NCBI RefSeq assembly: GCF_946479965.1
Contig: NZ_CAMLHX010000001.1
Coordinates: 139,549 to 203,548 of the forward strand
From: an uncultured Mucilaginibacter sp.
GTDB lineage: Bacteria > Bacteroidota > Bacteroidia > Sphingobacteriales > Sphingobacteriaceae
Reading direction: 5' to 3'
Length of the DNA stretch: 64,000 nt
Numbering within the stretch: the first letter of the stretch is position 1; each line of letters begins with the position of its first letter. The notes under the pieces were generated by a model. It did no database searches and was not told the DNA's origin. It saw only the letters and a program-made list of their open reading frames with translations. The translations under genes were made by a program, and so were the position numbers. Below are positions 1 to 9,497 of this stretch, in pieces.

Positions 1-449
1 CCAAGGTTAAACAGGTTATGGATGAAGAGGTGGCTTATAAAATGACGGATATGCTGAAGGGAGTAGTTACGGAAAAAGGTGGCACTGGTCATCGTGTACA
101 ATGGATGTTTAATTTGAACAACCCTATCGGCGGAAAAACCGGTACTACGAATGATAATTCTGACGGTTGGTTTATAGGTGTAACGCCAAAATTGGTTACC
201 GGAATTTGGACCGGCTGCGAAAAACGTGATTTCCATTTCCGGTCGCTTAACAGTGGTGAGGGAGCCAATTCTGCGCTGCCTATATTTGGTCTGTATATGC
301 AGAAGGTTTATGCTAATCAAGCTTTAGGTATAAAAAAGGACCTGGACTTTGAGCTGCCCAAAAATTCAACCGGTATAAACCTGGATTGCAATGCTTACGA
401 ACAGCAGACCCAGGGTGCAGGTGAGGTAGAAAAGAAGCTGGGATTTTAA
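1..449 (+). CDS. Class A penicillin-binding protein (PBP1A-like), C-terminal end, partial
   Basis: This is the last ~149 codons of a peptidoglycan glycosyltransferase/transpeptidase; the reading frame is open from base 3, so the start lies outside the window. The transpeptidase KTG box is visible as GGKTGTT at about nt 129-149, followed by DGWFIGVTPKLVTGIWTG, the usual stretch after the KTG strand in PBP1A proteins. The enzyme would cross-link cell-wall peptides in the periplasm. The stop lies six bases before the uvrC start, so the two genes are probably co-transcribed. The family call is firm; which PBP1 paralogue it is cannot be told from this fragment. Confidence 0.9.
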   Translation, partial: KVKQVMDEEVAYKMTDMLKGVVTEKGGTGHRVQWMFNLNNPIGGKTGTTNDNSDGWFIGVTPKLVTGIWTGCEKRDFHFRSLNSGEGANSALPIFGLYMQKVYANQALGIKKDLDFELPKNSTGINLDCNAYEQQTQGAGEVEKKLGF

Positions 450-455
450 TACAGG

Positions 456-2258
456 ATGAGTCAGTTTGATTACAGGGAAGCTTTAAAAAACATACCGCAT
501 AAGCCCGGGGTTTATCAGTACTGGAATGCTGAAAACGAGCTGATATACATCGGCAAGGCGAAGGACCTGCGTAATCGTGTTGCATCTTATTTTAATAAGG
601 ACCTAAACGTTAATGCCAAAACTAAGGTATTGGTGTCGCGTATACGCAAGATCACCTTTACCATTGTTGATACTGAGATTGATGCATGGCTGTTAGAAAA
701 CAGCCTGATAAAGAAGCACCAACCCCGGTATAATGTAATGCTGAAGGATGATAAAACCTATCCATGGATCATCATCAAGAACGAGAATTTTCCCCGCATA
801 TTCTGGACACGACGCATAGTTAAAGATGGCTCTAAATATTTGGGTCCGTACGCGTCTGTAAGCATGATGCATGCCATACTTAGCCTTATTAAGGATACTT
901 ATCCTTTACGTACCTGCAACCTTGCGCTAACGCGCCAGAATATTGACGCCGGTAAGTTTAAAGTGTGTTTGGAGTACCAGTTAGGCAATTGTAAAGGCCC
1001 TTGTCAAAACTATCAAACCGAGGATGACTACAGCCACAATATAGAGGAAATAACTAACATCCTGAACGGCAAGATAGGCGCTGTTCTGCGCACCATGAAG
1101 GCTGAAATGGATGACGCTATTGCCACCATGAACTATGAGCTGGCACATCGCCTTAAAAGGAAGTTTGACCTGTTAGAGAACTACCAAAGCAAATCAACTG
1201 TGGTTAACTCTTCTATTACCGACGTGGATGTTTTCAGCATAGCGAGCGAGGAGAAATACGCCTTTGTTAACTACCTTAAGGTGATGAACGGCACCATCAT
1301 CCAAACGCAAACCATTGAACTGAAGAAACGCCTTGATGAAAGCGATGAGGAGTTGCTTGAGCTGGCCATAAGCGAGTTCCGCACGCGGTATAGCAGTACC
1401 TCAAAAGAGATCATTGTGCCTTTTAATCTGGATATAGAAGACAGCGCCATAAAGTTTACAGTGCCTAAACTGGGCGAGAAGAGGAAGCTGCTTGACCTAT
1501 CACAAAAGAATGTGCAGTTCTTTAAAAAGGAGAGGATAGACCAGTACGAAAAACTGAACCCTGAGGTACGCACAGAGCGCCTGCTTACCCAGATGATGAA
1601 GGACCTGCGCATGAACCAGCTGCCACGGCATATCGAGTGTTTTGATAACTCTAACTTTCAGGGCAAATACCCGGTATCTGCTATTGTGGTGTTTAGGGAT
1701 GGCAAGCCATCGAAGAAAGACTATCGGCACTTTAACGTAAAAACTGTTGAAGGGCCCAATGACTTTGCCACTATGGAGGAAGCTGTATTACGCCGTTACC
1801 GTCGCGTTTTGGATGAAGATACCGGCCTGCCGCAGCTGATAGTTATAGATGGGGGCAAGGGCCAGCTATCCGCAGCCATAAAAAGCCTTAAGTTATTGGG
1901 TATAGATAAACAGGTAACGGTTATCGGCATTGCCAAGCGTTTGGAGGAATTGTATTACCCCGGAGATCAATATCCGCTATACCTGGATAAAAAATCAGAG
2001 ACACTCAGGGTGATACAGCAGCTGCGCGATGAAGCGCACCGCTTTGGTATAACCTTTCACCGTAAAAAGCGCGATAAAGGCACACTGGTTACAGAACTAG
2101 AGCTGATAGAGGGGATAGGTAAGACGACTTCCGAGAAACTGCTTAAATACTTTAAATCGGTAAAGAAGATTCGTGAGGCCGACGAAACCACCTTACTTGA
2201 AGTGGTTAACCTTAAACAAGCCAAGGCTATCTTGAGCTATTTTGCCGGAGGTGATTAG
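456..2258 (+). CDS. uvrC: Excinuclease ABC subunit C
   Basis: UvrC makes both incisions around DNA lesions in nucleotide excision repair together with UvrA and UvrB. The 600-residue protein has the normal length and order: a GIY-YIG nuclease domain (GVY at 18-20, YIG at 31-33), a Cys-containing stretch near 150-190, a UVR helix pair near 215-245 that contacts UvrB, the RNase H-like 3' nuclease half (ECFDNSNFQG and VIDGGKGQ motifs), and a C-terminal helix-hairpin-helix (LIEGIGKTTSEKLLKYF). The ATG is six bases after the upstream stop. No oddity seen. Confidence 0.97.
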   Translation: MSQFDYREALKNIPHKPGVYQYWNAENELIYIGKAKDLRNRVASYFNKDLNVNAKTKVLVSRIRKITFTIVDTEIDAWLLENSLIKKHQPRYNVMLKDDKTYPWIIIKNENFPRIFWTRRIVKDGSKYLGPYASVSMMHAILSLIKDTYPLRTCNLALTRQNIDAGKFKVCLEYQLGNCKGPCQNYQTEDDYSHNIEEITNILNGKIGAVLRTMKAEMDDAIATMNYELAHRLKRKFDLLENYQSKSTVVNSSITDVDVFSIASEEKYAFVNYLKVMNGTIIQTQTIELKKRLDESDEELLELAISEFRTRYSSTSKEIIVPFNLDIEDSAIKFTVPKLGEKRKLLDLSQKNVQFFKKERIDQYEKLNPEVRTERLLTQMMKDLRMNQLPRHIECFDNSNFQGKYPVSAIVVFRDGKPSKKDYRHFNVKTVEGPNDFATMEEAVLRRYRRVLDEDTGLPQLIVIDGGKGQLSAAIKSLKLLGIDKQVTVIGIAKRLEELYYPGDQYPLYLDKKSETLRVIQQLRDEAHRFGITFHRKKRDKGTLVTELELIEGIGKTTSEKLLKYFKSVKKIREADETTLLEVVNLKQAKAILSYFAGGD

Positions 2259-2281
2259 AACGATACAGGGTAGTAACCGGT

Positions 2282-2519
2282 GTTCCAAAAAATATAAAGC
2301 CTTAAAAAAATTAATTTTTCGTTGACGGAGTTAAGCAGCTGTATATCAATATAATGATATTTGAATGTGGAACAGTTTGAAACACTTTGAAACTACTTAT
2401 AAGTCAGTAAGCTTAGCTGTAGATTGAGACTAAGCAATTGATTATAAGGGTATTGAATAGAAAACCAGTTTTGCGCTCTTTTTGGAACAGTTTGGAACAG
2501 CGAAATTTGAATTTGGAAC
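2282..2519 (+). repeat. Intergenic repeat element, copy 1 (GAAACTACTT core)
   Basis: This fills most of the 344-base gap between uvrC and gldN. A core at 2389-2421 beginning GAAACTACTTATAAGTCAGT reappears at 38044 and 52589. The left end carries GTTCC followed by an A run (2282-2286), and the right end carries three GGAAC words (2484, 2494, 2515), which are its reverse complement. Upstream of the core there are 10-11 base near-repeats (GGAACAGTTT, GAAACACTTT, GAAACTACTT). No coding potential is seen. It may be a small non-autonomous mobile element; its nature is unknown. Confidence 0.6.
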
Positions 2520-2532
2520 GCTTCCTAAAACA

Positions 2533-2567
2533 AAAAAAGCGATGGGATCAACCCATCGCTTTTTTTT
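2533..2567. terminator. Bidirectional intrinsic terminator between uvrC and gldN
   Basis: GCGATGGG and CCCATCGC form an 8-bp stem around ATCAA, with an A run on the left and eight T on the right, so it can end transcripts on both strands. The genes converge here. Confidence 0.85.
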
Positions 2568-2602
2568 ATCTGCCAGTCAAACCAATGACTGATCACCAAT
2601 GA

Positions 2603-3592
2603 CTAATATTGCCAAAGGTTAAGTTCCCAATCGCGTAGTTCCTTTTTAAGGCGTTCTGATTCGTAAAGGCGGTCTATACCTTGCGCGTAATCTTTTATAC
2701 GCTCATCACGATCATTTGATACTTTAACTATAACGCTGGTGAAAATACGTTTCATAAACATATCGTCAAAGCTCAGGCTTGTGGCGTCGTTATTGCGGTT
2801 AAACGCTTCTTTTGTAACTAAAATTTGGCGTGCAGCCGGGAAATAGACCCAAAACGCAGGCTGATAATCCAGGTTAACAACGGTAGCGCCCGGAACTTTC
2901 TCTTTTATCATGGGCGCAATACCAATAATACGCGGTTCCAAAACACCTCTCTGCTTGTCAAATACCCAATCCTCTTTTATTCTGTAACGAACAACGCTAT
3001 CCGGGTTAAATTCACCCGCTTTCATTGATGAGCTTATTATATTACCGTCCCTGTCTCTTTTTTCAACCAAAGTGCTATCAGCCATGGTTAACATAGCCTT
3101 ATCAGGCGTTAGCGGAACAGAAAAGCTATCTCCATTAGGATCTTCTTTGGTTGGGATAGGTGAGTATGCCGTCAATTCGCCGGCTTTAATGGCATCCATT
3201 AAAACATCAATTAACCTTGCTTTTGGCGATGCCAGGTATTGGTTCATTTTTTCACGAACATCAATTTCACGCCATACTCTTTTCGCAAAAGCTACATCAG
3301 ATTCGCGCAAATTGGCATAAGGGGTTACCTTGGCCTGAATAAAACTTTCTTTTTTGTAATAGCCATCTACCGGCCTGTCAAATGGTTTGGACGGCTCGGC
3401 GGTTACCGGCGCTAGGGCCACTTTTGGGGTAGTATCAAGCGGTGCGATTGTGTTGTCACGTTGTGTTCCTCCCGCGGCTACCCTTGCAGCAGTATTTTTA
3501 GGAGCGGCCTTTTTTACAGCCTTCTTTTTTGTTTGCGCAAATGATGTTACGCAAGCCAAACATAATACCCCTATTAAAAGTCTCTTTCTCAT
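2603..3592 (-). CDS. gldN: Type IX secretion/gliding protein GldN (PorN)
   Basis: GldN is a periplasmic part of the type IX secretion system and binds GldK/PorK to form the ring under the outer membrane. The 329-residue protein starts with a signal peptide (about residues 1-19, ending SFAQ), has a basic Ala/Lys-rich linker, then the conserved body with YYKKESFIQAKVTPYANLRESDV and KRVWREIDVREKMN, typical of GldN. It is the last gene of gldKLMN, six bases after gldM. Identification rests on these motifs and on the complete four-gene context. Confidence 0.95.
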   Translation of the reverse strand: MRKRLLIGVLCLACVTSFAQTKKKAVKKAAPKNTAARVAAGGTQRDNTIAPLDTTPKVALAPVTAEPSKPFDRPVDGYYKKESFIQAKVTPYANLRESDVAFAKRVWREIDVREKMNQYLASPKARLIDVLMDAIKAGELTAYSPIPTKEDPNGDSFSVPLTPDKAMLTMADSTLVEKRDRDGNIISSSMKAGEFNPDSVVRYRIKEDWVFDKQRGVLEPRIIGIAPMIKEKVPGATVVNLDYQPAFWVYFPAARQILVTKEAFNRNNDATSLSFDDMFMKRIFTSVIVKVSNDRDERIKDYAQGIDRLYESERLKKELRDWELNLWQY

Positions 3593-3598
3593 ATATGC

Positions 3599-5134
3599 CT
3601 AATTTGCATTTAAAACTATCGGGTCTAAACCAACCGGAACGCCATCAGGCCCAACTGCCAAAGCATCCGTAAACACCACTGTTGTGCCAGGTGTTATTGT
3701 ATTCATTGCCTGGTGCATGGCTCCGGTCAATTCATCGCCTGAGGCTATTAGCTTTATGGCATCCTGCCTTGGTTTAACTATTATTAATGTAAAACGGGTA
3801 ACTCTAAACTTGGCATCAAAATCAAAGTTGTCCAGTTTAGCTACCAAGTAATCCTGCGCTTTTATATTAGCCGTGCTAACCGATCCGCCTGATTTGCCGG
3901 CAAATTGCCCCTTTGGTGGCGGTATACGCTTAACACGGAACAAAGTTGAACCTAACACAGACGTTTTACCCGGAGCTAACTCGCCTGATACAGTAACTGT
4001 AGCCGTACCGGGGTTGCTTACCATCACAGTATACTTCCCGTCGGCGCCTCTAATACTGCCGCTGCTTATGCTTAGTCTTAATTTATCTTTTGGTATACCA
4101 GGCGCCGAAACCGAAACCGGGTTAGGCACACCGATATAAAATACATTCATTCTATCAGGCGATACTACAGCCGAGGGACGGGCAACAGTGTAAGTTTGCG
4201 GCGTGGTTTTGTATTCTTTTATGCTACCGTCTGTTTGTTTAACCTTAATTGTACCTATCCAGGTATGTACGCCTTCGCTGCCAGTGCTACCGGTATATTT
4301 TCCCCGCCCTGCTTCTGTAGTAAGCCTTGCACCATCCACTGTTATGTCCGGTGAAGATTTTGAGTCAGATGCGGTCAAAAATACTTCGGCTGTATAAGGC
4401 TGGCCCACCAAAACATAGCTGCTAGGCGCTACGGCCACTGCCGAAAACTGGTCAAGGTTAACAACTGCCTGATCAACCTCACCTAATATTTTCTTTACTA
4501 CCTCGTTCTCTGCGTTCTTTGCATCGGCCTGCACTTTAACAAGAGCGGTCATCGCCGCGCCCATTGGTATGCCTTGCCCAAAGTTAGCGTTTTCCCAATC
4601 TCTGCTTGGGAAACCCTTTCTTTTAAGAGGAGCATCAGCTCTTAGTGCAAGATTCATACCTGTACGATCTTTCGCAGGCAAAAGCGCAATCAGTTTTTCT
4701 CTTGTTTCATCTATTTTTTTGTGCAATTCGTAAGCCTTTTTCTTGTCAACCATATAACGCACAGGTACGTCTATATTCTCACGTCCTTTATAGTCATTTG
4801 TAGCGGCATTAAACCCACCTGTCTCATCCTCAAGATATTTCTTGATAGATTCTACATAGTTCGTTAGGTCGCTTGCTAATTTACTTGCCTGCTTTGCCCT
4901 TGCATAAATGGGTTTAGCACGTTCAGCCTGTTCTTTTAGCTTTGTTTTTTCAAAGGCCGAAAAAGTATTGTCGATCCCGGTTTGAACATTTTTTTTTGAA
5001 GCCGTTAAACTGTCACTTATATTTTTAAACGCGTCCATTAGGTTGTCCGGAATACTTAAGGCAATTAAGCCTAAAAGTACCAGGTACAATATACCTATCA
5101 TTCGCTGCCTTGGGGTTTGTTTGCCTCCCGCCAT
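3599..5134 (-). CDS. gldM: Type IX secretion/gliding motor protein GldM (PorM)
   Basis: GldM pairs with GldL to form the proton-driven rotary motor of the type IX secretion system. The 511-residue protein has the expected N-terminus (MAGGKQTPRQRMIGILYLVL), one transmembrane helix at about 12-30, then a long periplasmic part that in known GldM folds as stacked helical and beta domains. The N-terminal third is Lys/Ala-rich and helical, and the C-terminal part is Ser/Thr/Val-rich. Length and start agree with the family. It sits between gldL (40 bases) and gldN (six bases). Confidence 0.96.
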   Translation of the reverse strand: MAGGKQTPRQRMIGILYLVLLGLIALSIPDNLMDAFKNISDSLTASKKNVQTGIDNTFSAFEKTKLKEQAERAKPIYARAKQASKLASDLTNYVESIKKYLEDETGGFNAATNDYKGRENIDVPVRYMVDKKKAYELHKKIDETREKLIALLPAKDRTGMNLALRADAPLKRKGFPSRDWENANFGQGIPMGAAMTALVKVQADAKNAENEVVKKILGEVDQAVVNLDQFSAVAVAPSSYVLVGQPYTAEVFLTASDSKSSPDITVDGARLTTEAGRGKYTGSTGSEGVHTWIGTIKVKQTDGSIKEYKTTPQTYTVARPSAVVSPDRMNVFYIGVPNPVSVSAPGIPKDKLRLSISSGSIRGADGKYTVMVSNPGTATVTVSGELAPGKTSVLGSTLFRVKRIPPPKGQFAGKSGGSVSTANIKAQDYLVAKLDNFDFDAKFRVTRFTLIIVKPRQDAIKLIASGDELTGAMHQAMNTITPGTTVVFTDALAVGPDGVPVGLDPIVLNAN

Positions 5135-5174
5135 GTGTTATGATCTATTTAAATTGTAAGCGTCAATTATATGA

Positions 5175-5984
5175 TTAAACACGAGGTTGATTCATAGCTG
5201 AAAGCATGTTGCCATATATGGAATTCAATGACGATAGGTTTTTAGCTAATCTGCCCACTTCCTCTTTAAACTGTTTTGAGTCGTCTAAAGACTCATTAAA
5301 GTTGTTCATGGTTAATGAAAGATTTTGATAAAATTTATTCATTGATTTTAAATGAGCGCTTGAATCCTGCAGTTCCAGCTCGTAAACGGCATTTAATGCA
5401 GAAAGATTCTTCGCTAAATTATTTACCTGCTCATGGTATGCTTTTGAGTCGCCTTCTGATCCGGCCAGATCTGTTAAATTGGTTGATGCTTTTTCAAAAG
5501 CAACGCTTAATTTATCATAGCTTGCTGTGGCAGTTTTAACTTTTTCAGTAAAAATCTCGGTAGCTTCGCCGGCATCGGTAACGCGGGCTATGCCTTTTAC
5601 CTTATCACCAAAGGTTCTTAAACCTTCGCCCAGGCTGCCTATCAATTCAGGACCAATCTTAGCATCAGCAAGCATTTTATCCAACGCAGCGGTGTTTGAG
5701 AAGTTATCGCCACCACCTATTGCTCTTGCTGAAGATTTAGGCAATTCGCCGCTAAAGTCTTCACTTAATTCTGGGTAAACGCGCGTCCAATCAACTTCTT
5801 CGGGTTCGTCTTGAAAGCCTAACATAAAAAACAAAACGGCTTCTGTCCCTAAACCAATAGTTATGAACCACTCACCATACGCCCAATGCTGTATTTTGAA
5901 CAATAAGCCTATGATAACGATAGTTGCACCAAAGGAAACAAACTTATTTATCCAGCCTGCATTTGATTTTTTTTTACCAGCCAT
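5175..5984 (-). CDS. gldL: Type IX secretion/gliding motor protein GldL (PorL)
   Basis: GldL is the inner-membrane partner of GldM. The 269-residue protein has two closely spaced helices near the N-terminus (about 14-30 and 36-55) with the GldL sequence WINKFVSFGATIVIIGLLFK and a glutamate in the second helix (GLGTEAVLFF), the residue that in studied homologues couples proton flow to motion. The rest is a cytoplasmic helical region with two similar halves, AKNLSALNAVYELEL and AKNLSSLNSIYGNML. It is the second gene of the operon. Confidence 0.96.
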   Translation of the reverse strand: MAGKKKSNAGWINKFVSFGATIVIIGLLFKIQHWAYGEWFITIGLGTEAVLFFMLGFQDEPEEVDWTRVYPELSEDFSGELPKSSARAIGGGDNFSNTAALDKMLADAKIGPELIGSLGEGLRTFGDKVKGIARVTDAGEATEIFTEKVKTATASYDKLSVAFEKASTNLTDLAGSEGDSKAYHEQVNNLAKNLSALNAVYELELQDSSAHLKSMNKFYQNLSLTMNNFNESLDDSKQFKEEVGRLAKNLSSLNSIYGNMLSAMNQPRV

Positions 5985-6024
5985 AAATTTTTAATGAAAT
6001 ATGTTTTATAATTTTTTGATCTGT

Positions 6025-7341
6025 TTATCTTCTATCCAAAAGGTCGCGACCCGGGAAACTTGTTACACAACGGAACCCGATGTATGATTTTGCAGTATCC
6101 TGATATTCGAAGCTGCGGGATGAGTTTTGAAGAAAATAGCCTATGTCTTTCCATGAGCCACCTCTTACCACCTTACGTTTCATAACTTCAGCGTCAGTTG
6201 CTTTGGCATCATAGTGGAATGTTGGCGAAAGGTCGTTTACAAATGTCGACGCTGACTCGTCAAAAGCTGATGACGTCCATTCTGCTACGTTGCCTGCCAT
6301 GTTATACAGGCCAAAGTCATTCGGAAAATAAGAGCGCACTTTTACAGTGTAAGCACCGCCGTCGTCAGAATAATTACCACGGCCCGGTTTAAAGTTGGCT
6401 AATAGGCAACCTTTCGCGTTTTTTATATATGGGCCGCCCCATGGGTAGTCTGTGCCTATCCTGCCGCCACGTGCTGCATATTCAAATTCTTCTTCGCTTG
6501 GCAGGGCGTAAGCTGCGCGGTGAGCCTGGCGTCTTGAATCTTTGTACGCTTCGTTATAACGCGTGCGCCATACGGTAAATGCCGTTGCCTGGCGCCATGT
6601 TACACCTACAACAGGGTAATCTCTGAATGATGGGTGCGAAAAATAGCCTTCAACCATAGGCTCATTTGCGGCGTATGAAAAATCTTTCAGCCAAACCAAA
6701 GTATCAGGATAAATCGCTACCGTATCGCGCATAATAAAATCAGAACGTTTTTTTGTTTTATCGTATGCATGGTTGGCAGCTTCGCGCAATTGCATTAAGG
6801 AGTAATTGTATTTTATAAGCCTTACATCTATCTCGTCGCGATCAAAAATGCGGTCGTCGCCCTGGTAATACATGGTCTGCAGTTTTTGCCTGTTATCAGG
6901 CTGTCCTTTACGGGCAGAGGCCCAGATAGGATTTCTGCGTACATATTCCCAATTGATATACTTTTTGCTGCCTGCTGCAGGTGCTGCAGCGCCTTTAGGT
7001 GTTATATAGTACTTAGGATCGTTTAAATAATTGACGATGGCAATGGAGTCGCGCACCCAATTAACAAACTGGCGATACTGGCTGTTTGTAATCTCGGTTT
7101 GGTCCATAAAAAAGGCAGGTATAGTAACCTGCTTTGTTTGGGCAATTTGAGCAAAAGTAACGTCTTGATCAGTTTGGCCCATTAAAAAGCTACCGCTCGG
7201 CACGTATACCATGTTATATGGCACCTCGGGCTTAAAAGTTTTTGACGGGACTCCGACCACTTCACCACGATCTGCCGAACTGCCGCATCCGGCTAATACT
7301 CCTGCAGATAAAACAGCAATCAAAATATAAATATGCTTCAT
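6025..7341 (-). CDS. gldK: Gliding motility lipoprotein GldK (PorK), FGE/SUMF1 fold
   Basis: GldK is an outer-membrane lipoprotein that forms the ring of the type IX secretion system with GldN. The signal peptide ends in a lipobox (LAGC, Cys19). The mature protein has a formylglycine-generating-enzyme-like fold without expected enzyme activity: MVYVPSGSFLMGQTDQD near the start, VGVTWRQATAFTVWR in the middle and VVRGGSWKDIGYF and YIGFRCV at the end. It is the first gene of the operon, with a 255-base AT-rich upstream region that should hold its promoter. Confidence 0.95.
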   Translation of the reverse strand: MKHIYILIAVLSAGVLAGCGSSADRGEVVGVPSKTFKPEVPYNMVYVPSGSFLMGQTDQDVTFAQIAQTKQVTIPAFFMDQTEITNSQYRQFVNWVRDSIAIVNYLNDPKYYITPKGAAAPAAGSKKYINWEYVRRNPIWASARKGQPDNRQKLQTMYYQGDDRIFDRDEIDVRLIKYNYSLMQLREAANHAYDKTKKRSDFIMRDTVAIYPDTLVWLKDFSYAANEPMVEGYFSHPSFRDYPVVGVTWRQATAFTVWRTRYNEAYKDSRRQAHRAAYALPSEEEFEYAARGGRIGTDYPWGGPYIKNAKGCLLANFKPGRGNYSDDGGAYTVKVRSYFPNDFGLYNMAGNVAEWTSSAFDESASTFVNDLSPTFHYDAKATDAEVMKRKVVRGGSWKDIGYFLQNSSRSFEYQDTAKSYIGFRCVTSFPGRDLLDRR

Positions 7342-7596
7342 TTCTAATTAATCAAACCTTTAACAACAATTATAATTGTTATAGCTCCTCTAATATATTA
7401 AAATAATTTACTCAAACGTAAAAACGTTGCTAAAATAGCATAAATTATCATTTTAACAGCTAAATATATTTTGCATTTAAAATATTAAAGCAAAAGTTTT
7501 TGTTTGCTCACTATCAACGCGTTGCGTTTAAATGGCTATTATTTATACGGGAAATGGTGCTGAATTGTTTGGATAATTTAGAAAACAAGCACAGAA
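7342..7596. other. AT-rich gap upstream of gldK
   Basis: This gap lies between the gldK start and the hemD stop, both on the minus strand. It is strongly AT-rich with short repeated TAAAAT words. No ORF, tRNA or strong hairpin was seen. It probably carries the gldKLMN promoter, but I could not fix a box. Confidence 0.4.
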
Positions 7597-8355
7597 TTAT
7601 TTGTTTACCTGTTTAACATATTGCTCTATTGCCATAGTCATTGAAGGCGCGGCCGGTGTTGGGGCCGGTATATCCAATATTAAACCTGCCTCTAAAACAG
7701 CTTTATGCGTGGTAGCGCCAAATGCGGCTATGCGGGTATTGTTTTGCTTAAAATCAGGAAAGTTTTTATAAAGCGATTGAATGCTTGACGGACTGAAAAA
7801 AGCAATTATATCATAAAAAACCTCGGCAAGGTCTGACAGATCGCTGCAAACTGTGCGGAAAAGCACAGCAGGCGTAAAATCATACCCGTTCTCCAACAAA
7901 AACTTTTGGGTTTCTTCGGCAGCTACGTCAGAGCATGGGTATAAAAACTTCTCGCTTGAATGTTTTTTAAGCACTTCGGCCAGATCGCTGGCGGTTTGTT
8001 TGCCAAAAAATATTTTGCGTTTGCGATACTGGATATACTTTTGAAGATAGAGGGCGATAGTTTCTGAAAGGCAGAAATACTTCATATCAACAGGTACTTC
8101 AAAGCGCATTTCTTCGCATATGCGGAAAAAATGATCAGCAGAATTGCGGCTCGTAAAAATTACGGCGGTAAAGTCGGCAAGGTTTATCTTGTCCTTTCTG
8201 AAATCTTTAGCCGGTACGCCTTCCACATGAATGAAAGATCTGAAATCTATTTTCAGGTTATGTTTTTTCGCAAGCTCGGCATAGGGGTTCTTATCATTTT
8301 CGGGCTTCGATAATGTAACCAGTATGCTTTTTACCTTTTTCTTTCTCTCTTCCAA
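7597..8355 (-). CDS. hemD: Uroporphyrinogen-III synthase
   Basis: HemD cyclises hydroxymethylbilane to uroporphyrinogen III in haem synthesis. The 252-residue protein shows the two-lobed pattern of the family: ILVTLSKPENDK near the start, AVIFTSRNSADHFF in lobe one, LYPCSDVAAEE at the hinge, and a C-terminal DIIAFFSPSSIQSLY with AAFGATTHKAVLEAG. HemD sequences vary greatly; these small motifs and the length fit well. It lies 26 bases downstream of the DUF4271 gene, a pairing common in Bacteroidota. Confidence 0.88.
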   Translation of the reverse strand: MEERKKKVKSILVTLSKPENDKNPYAELAKKHNLKIDFRSFIHVEGVPAKDFRKDKINLADFTAVIFTSRNSADHFFRICEEMRFEVPVDMKYFCLSETIALYLQKYIQYRKRKIFFGKQTASDLAEVLKKHSSEKFLYPCSDVAAEETQKFLLENGYDFTPAVLFRTVCSDLSDLAEVFYDIIAFFSPSSIQSLYKNFPDFKQNNTRIAAFGATTHKAVLEAGLILDIPAPTPAAPSMTMAIEQYVKQVNK

Positions 8356-8381
8356 TGCTGTTTATCTATCGTTTATAAAAC

Positions 8382-9359
8382 TCAAATATTATATTTCAGT
8401 GCCTTGATCAAAATTAAAATAGGGCAAATTTCGAGGGCACAAAGATAGATAAATAAATAAAATTTATGAAATCGAATATTTGAAATGATATTCATGCTGC
8501 TCCGCAGGTAAAGCCACGCAAAAACTACTACCAATAATAAAAAAACCACCACTAACAATATCGGAATAAATGCAGCGGCAAGCAGGCTGAAACAAAGTGT
8601 TACCGGTAAAAAAACAAAAGCCGCGTTAAAATAGGTTAGATAAAGCAGTGCAATGTATTCTTTTACTACGTTTTTAGCATCAAAAATAAAGGCAAGCGCC
8701 TTTAATACTAAAAACTTAGCGGCAAATAATATTACAATAAGGGTTGATAGCCACAGGAATAAACCCAGGCCGCTAATGCTATAATATACATTTTTATAAT
8801 TGGCCAACTGGTACAGAAACAAACCAAACGTTAAGCCAAACAAAACAAACAGGCCAATAAAAGCGCCGGCGCTTATGGTACTTTCCTCTTTACCGCTTAT
8901 TTGAGAAAGGCTGCGTTTGCTGTAAAATGACCAGAACACCTGTTTTATTTCGGCATTCCATACCAGGTTGAGCAGTGCTGCATAGAGCAATATAGCCAGT
9001 AGCGCTATTATTATCCATTTGTCGCGCGTGTAGCGGATGTGACCATTGCCGAAGGCACTTTTAGGTTTATAGGGAAGATCTAAAAAATTGCGACCGTGAT
9101 AGAGCTTTTCTTTTAAATATTCGGCTACGTAACGGTTGGTGGCATTATCATCGGGCAGGCGCACGTACTGCATGGCAACAGAATCTGCAACAAACTTTTC
9201 CCTGGTCCGTTCTGCCCGCACCACAGAATCGAGCACGGTTAAAGCGCCTGTATCGCGCACCTGGGTGCTGTAATTTCGGCGCGCAGGCAACGAGTCGCGT
9301 TGCGCAAAAGTTGCGGTAGCAGTAGCAATTAACAGAAACCAAAGTAGGATAACACGCAT
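8382..9359 (-). CDS. DUF4271 membrane protein
   Basis: This is a 325-residue protein with a cleavable signal (residues 1-19, ending TFAQ), a soluble stretch up to about 110, and then several strongly hydrophobic helices (near 112-130, 165-187, 195-215, 240-280 and at the C-terminus). It matches the Bacteroidota DUF4271 pattern by layout and by its position directly upstream of hemD. The function is unknown; the fixed pairing suggests a role tied to haem synthesis or membranes, which is inference only. Confidence 0.8.
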   Translation of the reverse strand: MRVILLWFLLIATATATFAQRDSLPARRNYSTQVRDTGALTVLDSVVRAERTREKFVADSVAMQYVRLPDDNATNRYVAEYLKEKLYHGRNFLDLPYKPKSAFGNGHIRYTRDKWIIIALLAILLYAALLNLVWNAEIKQVFWSFYSKRSLSQISGKEESTISAGAFIGLFVLFGLTFGLFLYQLANYKNVYYSISGLGLFLWLSTLIVILFAAKFLVLKALAFIFDAKNVVKEYIALLYLTYFNAAFVFLPVTLCFSLLAAAFIPILLVVVFLLLVVVFAWLYLRSSMNIISNIRFHKFYLFIYLCALEICPILILIKALKYNI

Positions 9360-9435
9360 TTACAAAGGCTGTGGAAGCAATTTGAGCAAAAGTAGCTAAA
9401 TAATAAACTTATAAGGAAAAGCATTTGAATATCGC

Positions 9436-9482
9436 TTCATGCGCCATCTGCATATCCGCACATCTACATATCTGCACATTCT
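9436..9482. repeat. Short ATCTGCATAT/CACATCTGCA repeats
   Basis: There is a run of overlapping ATCTGCATAT, CGCACATCTA and ATCTGCACAT words just upstream of hemW. A related run in the opposite orientation lies at about 52360-52395 (TGCAGATATG, ATGTGCAGAT). No gene is involved; it looks like a dispersed low-complexity repeat. Confidence 0.45.
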
Positions 9483-9484
9483 CT

Positions 9485-9492
9485 TACCTTTG
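9485..9492 (+). promoter_or_regulatory. Promoter -7 box upstream of hemW
   Basis: TACCTTTG fits the Bacteroidota -7 consensus TAnnTTTG and ends five bases before the hemW ATG, so the transcript would have almost no 5' leader. A clear TTG at -33 is not seen. Confidence 0.5.
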
Positions 9493-9497
9493 CGCCA

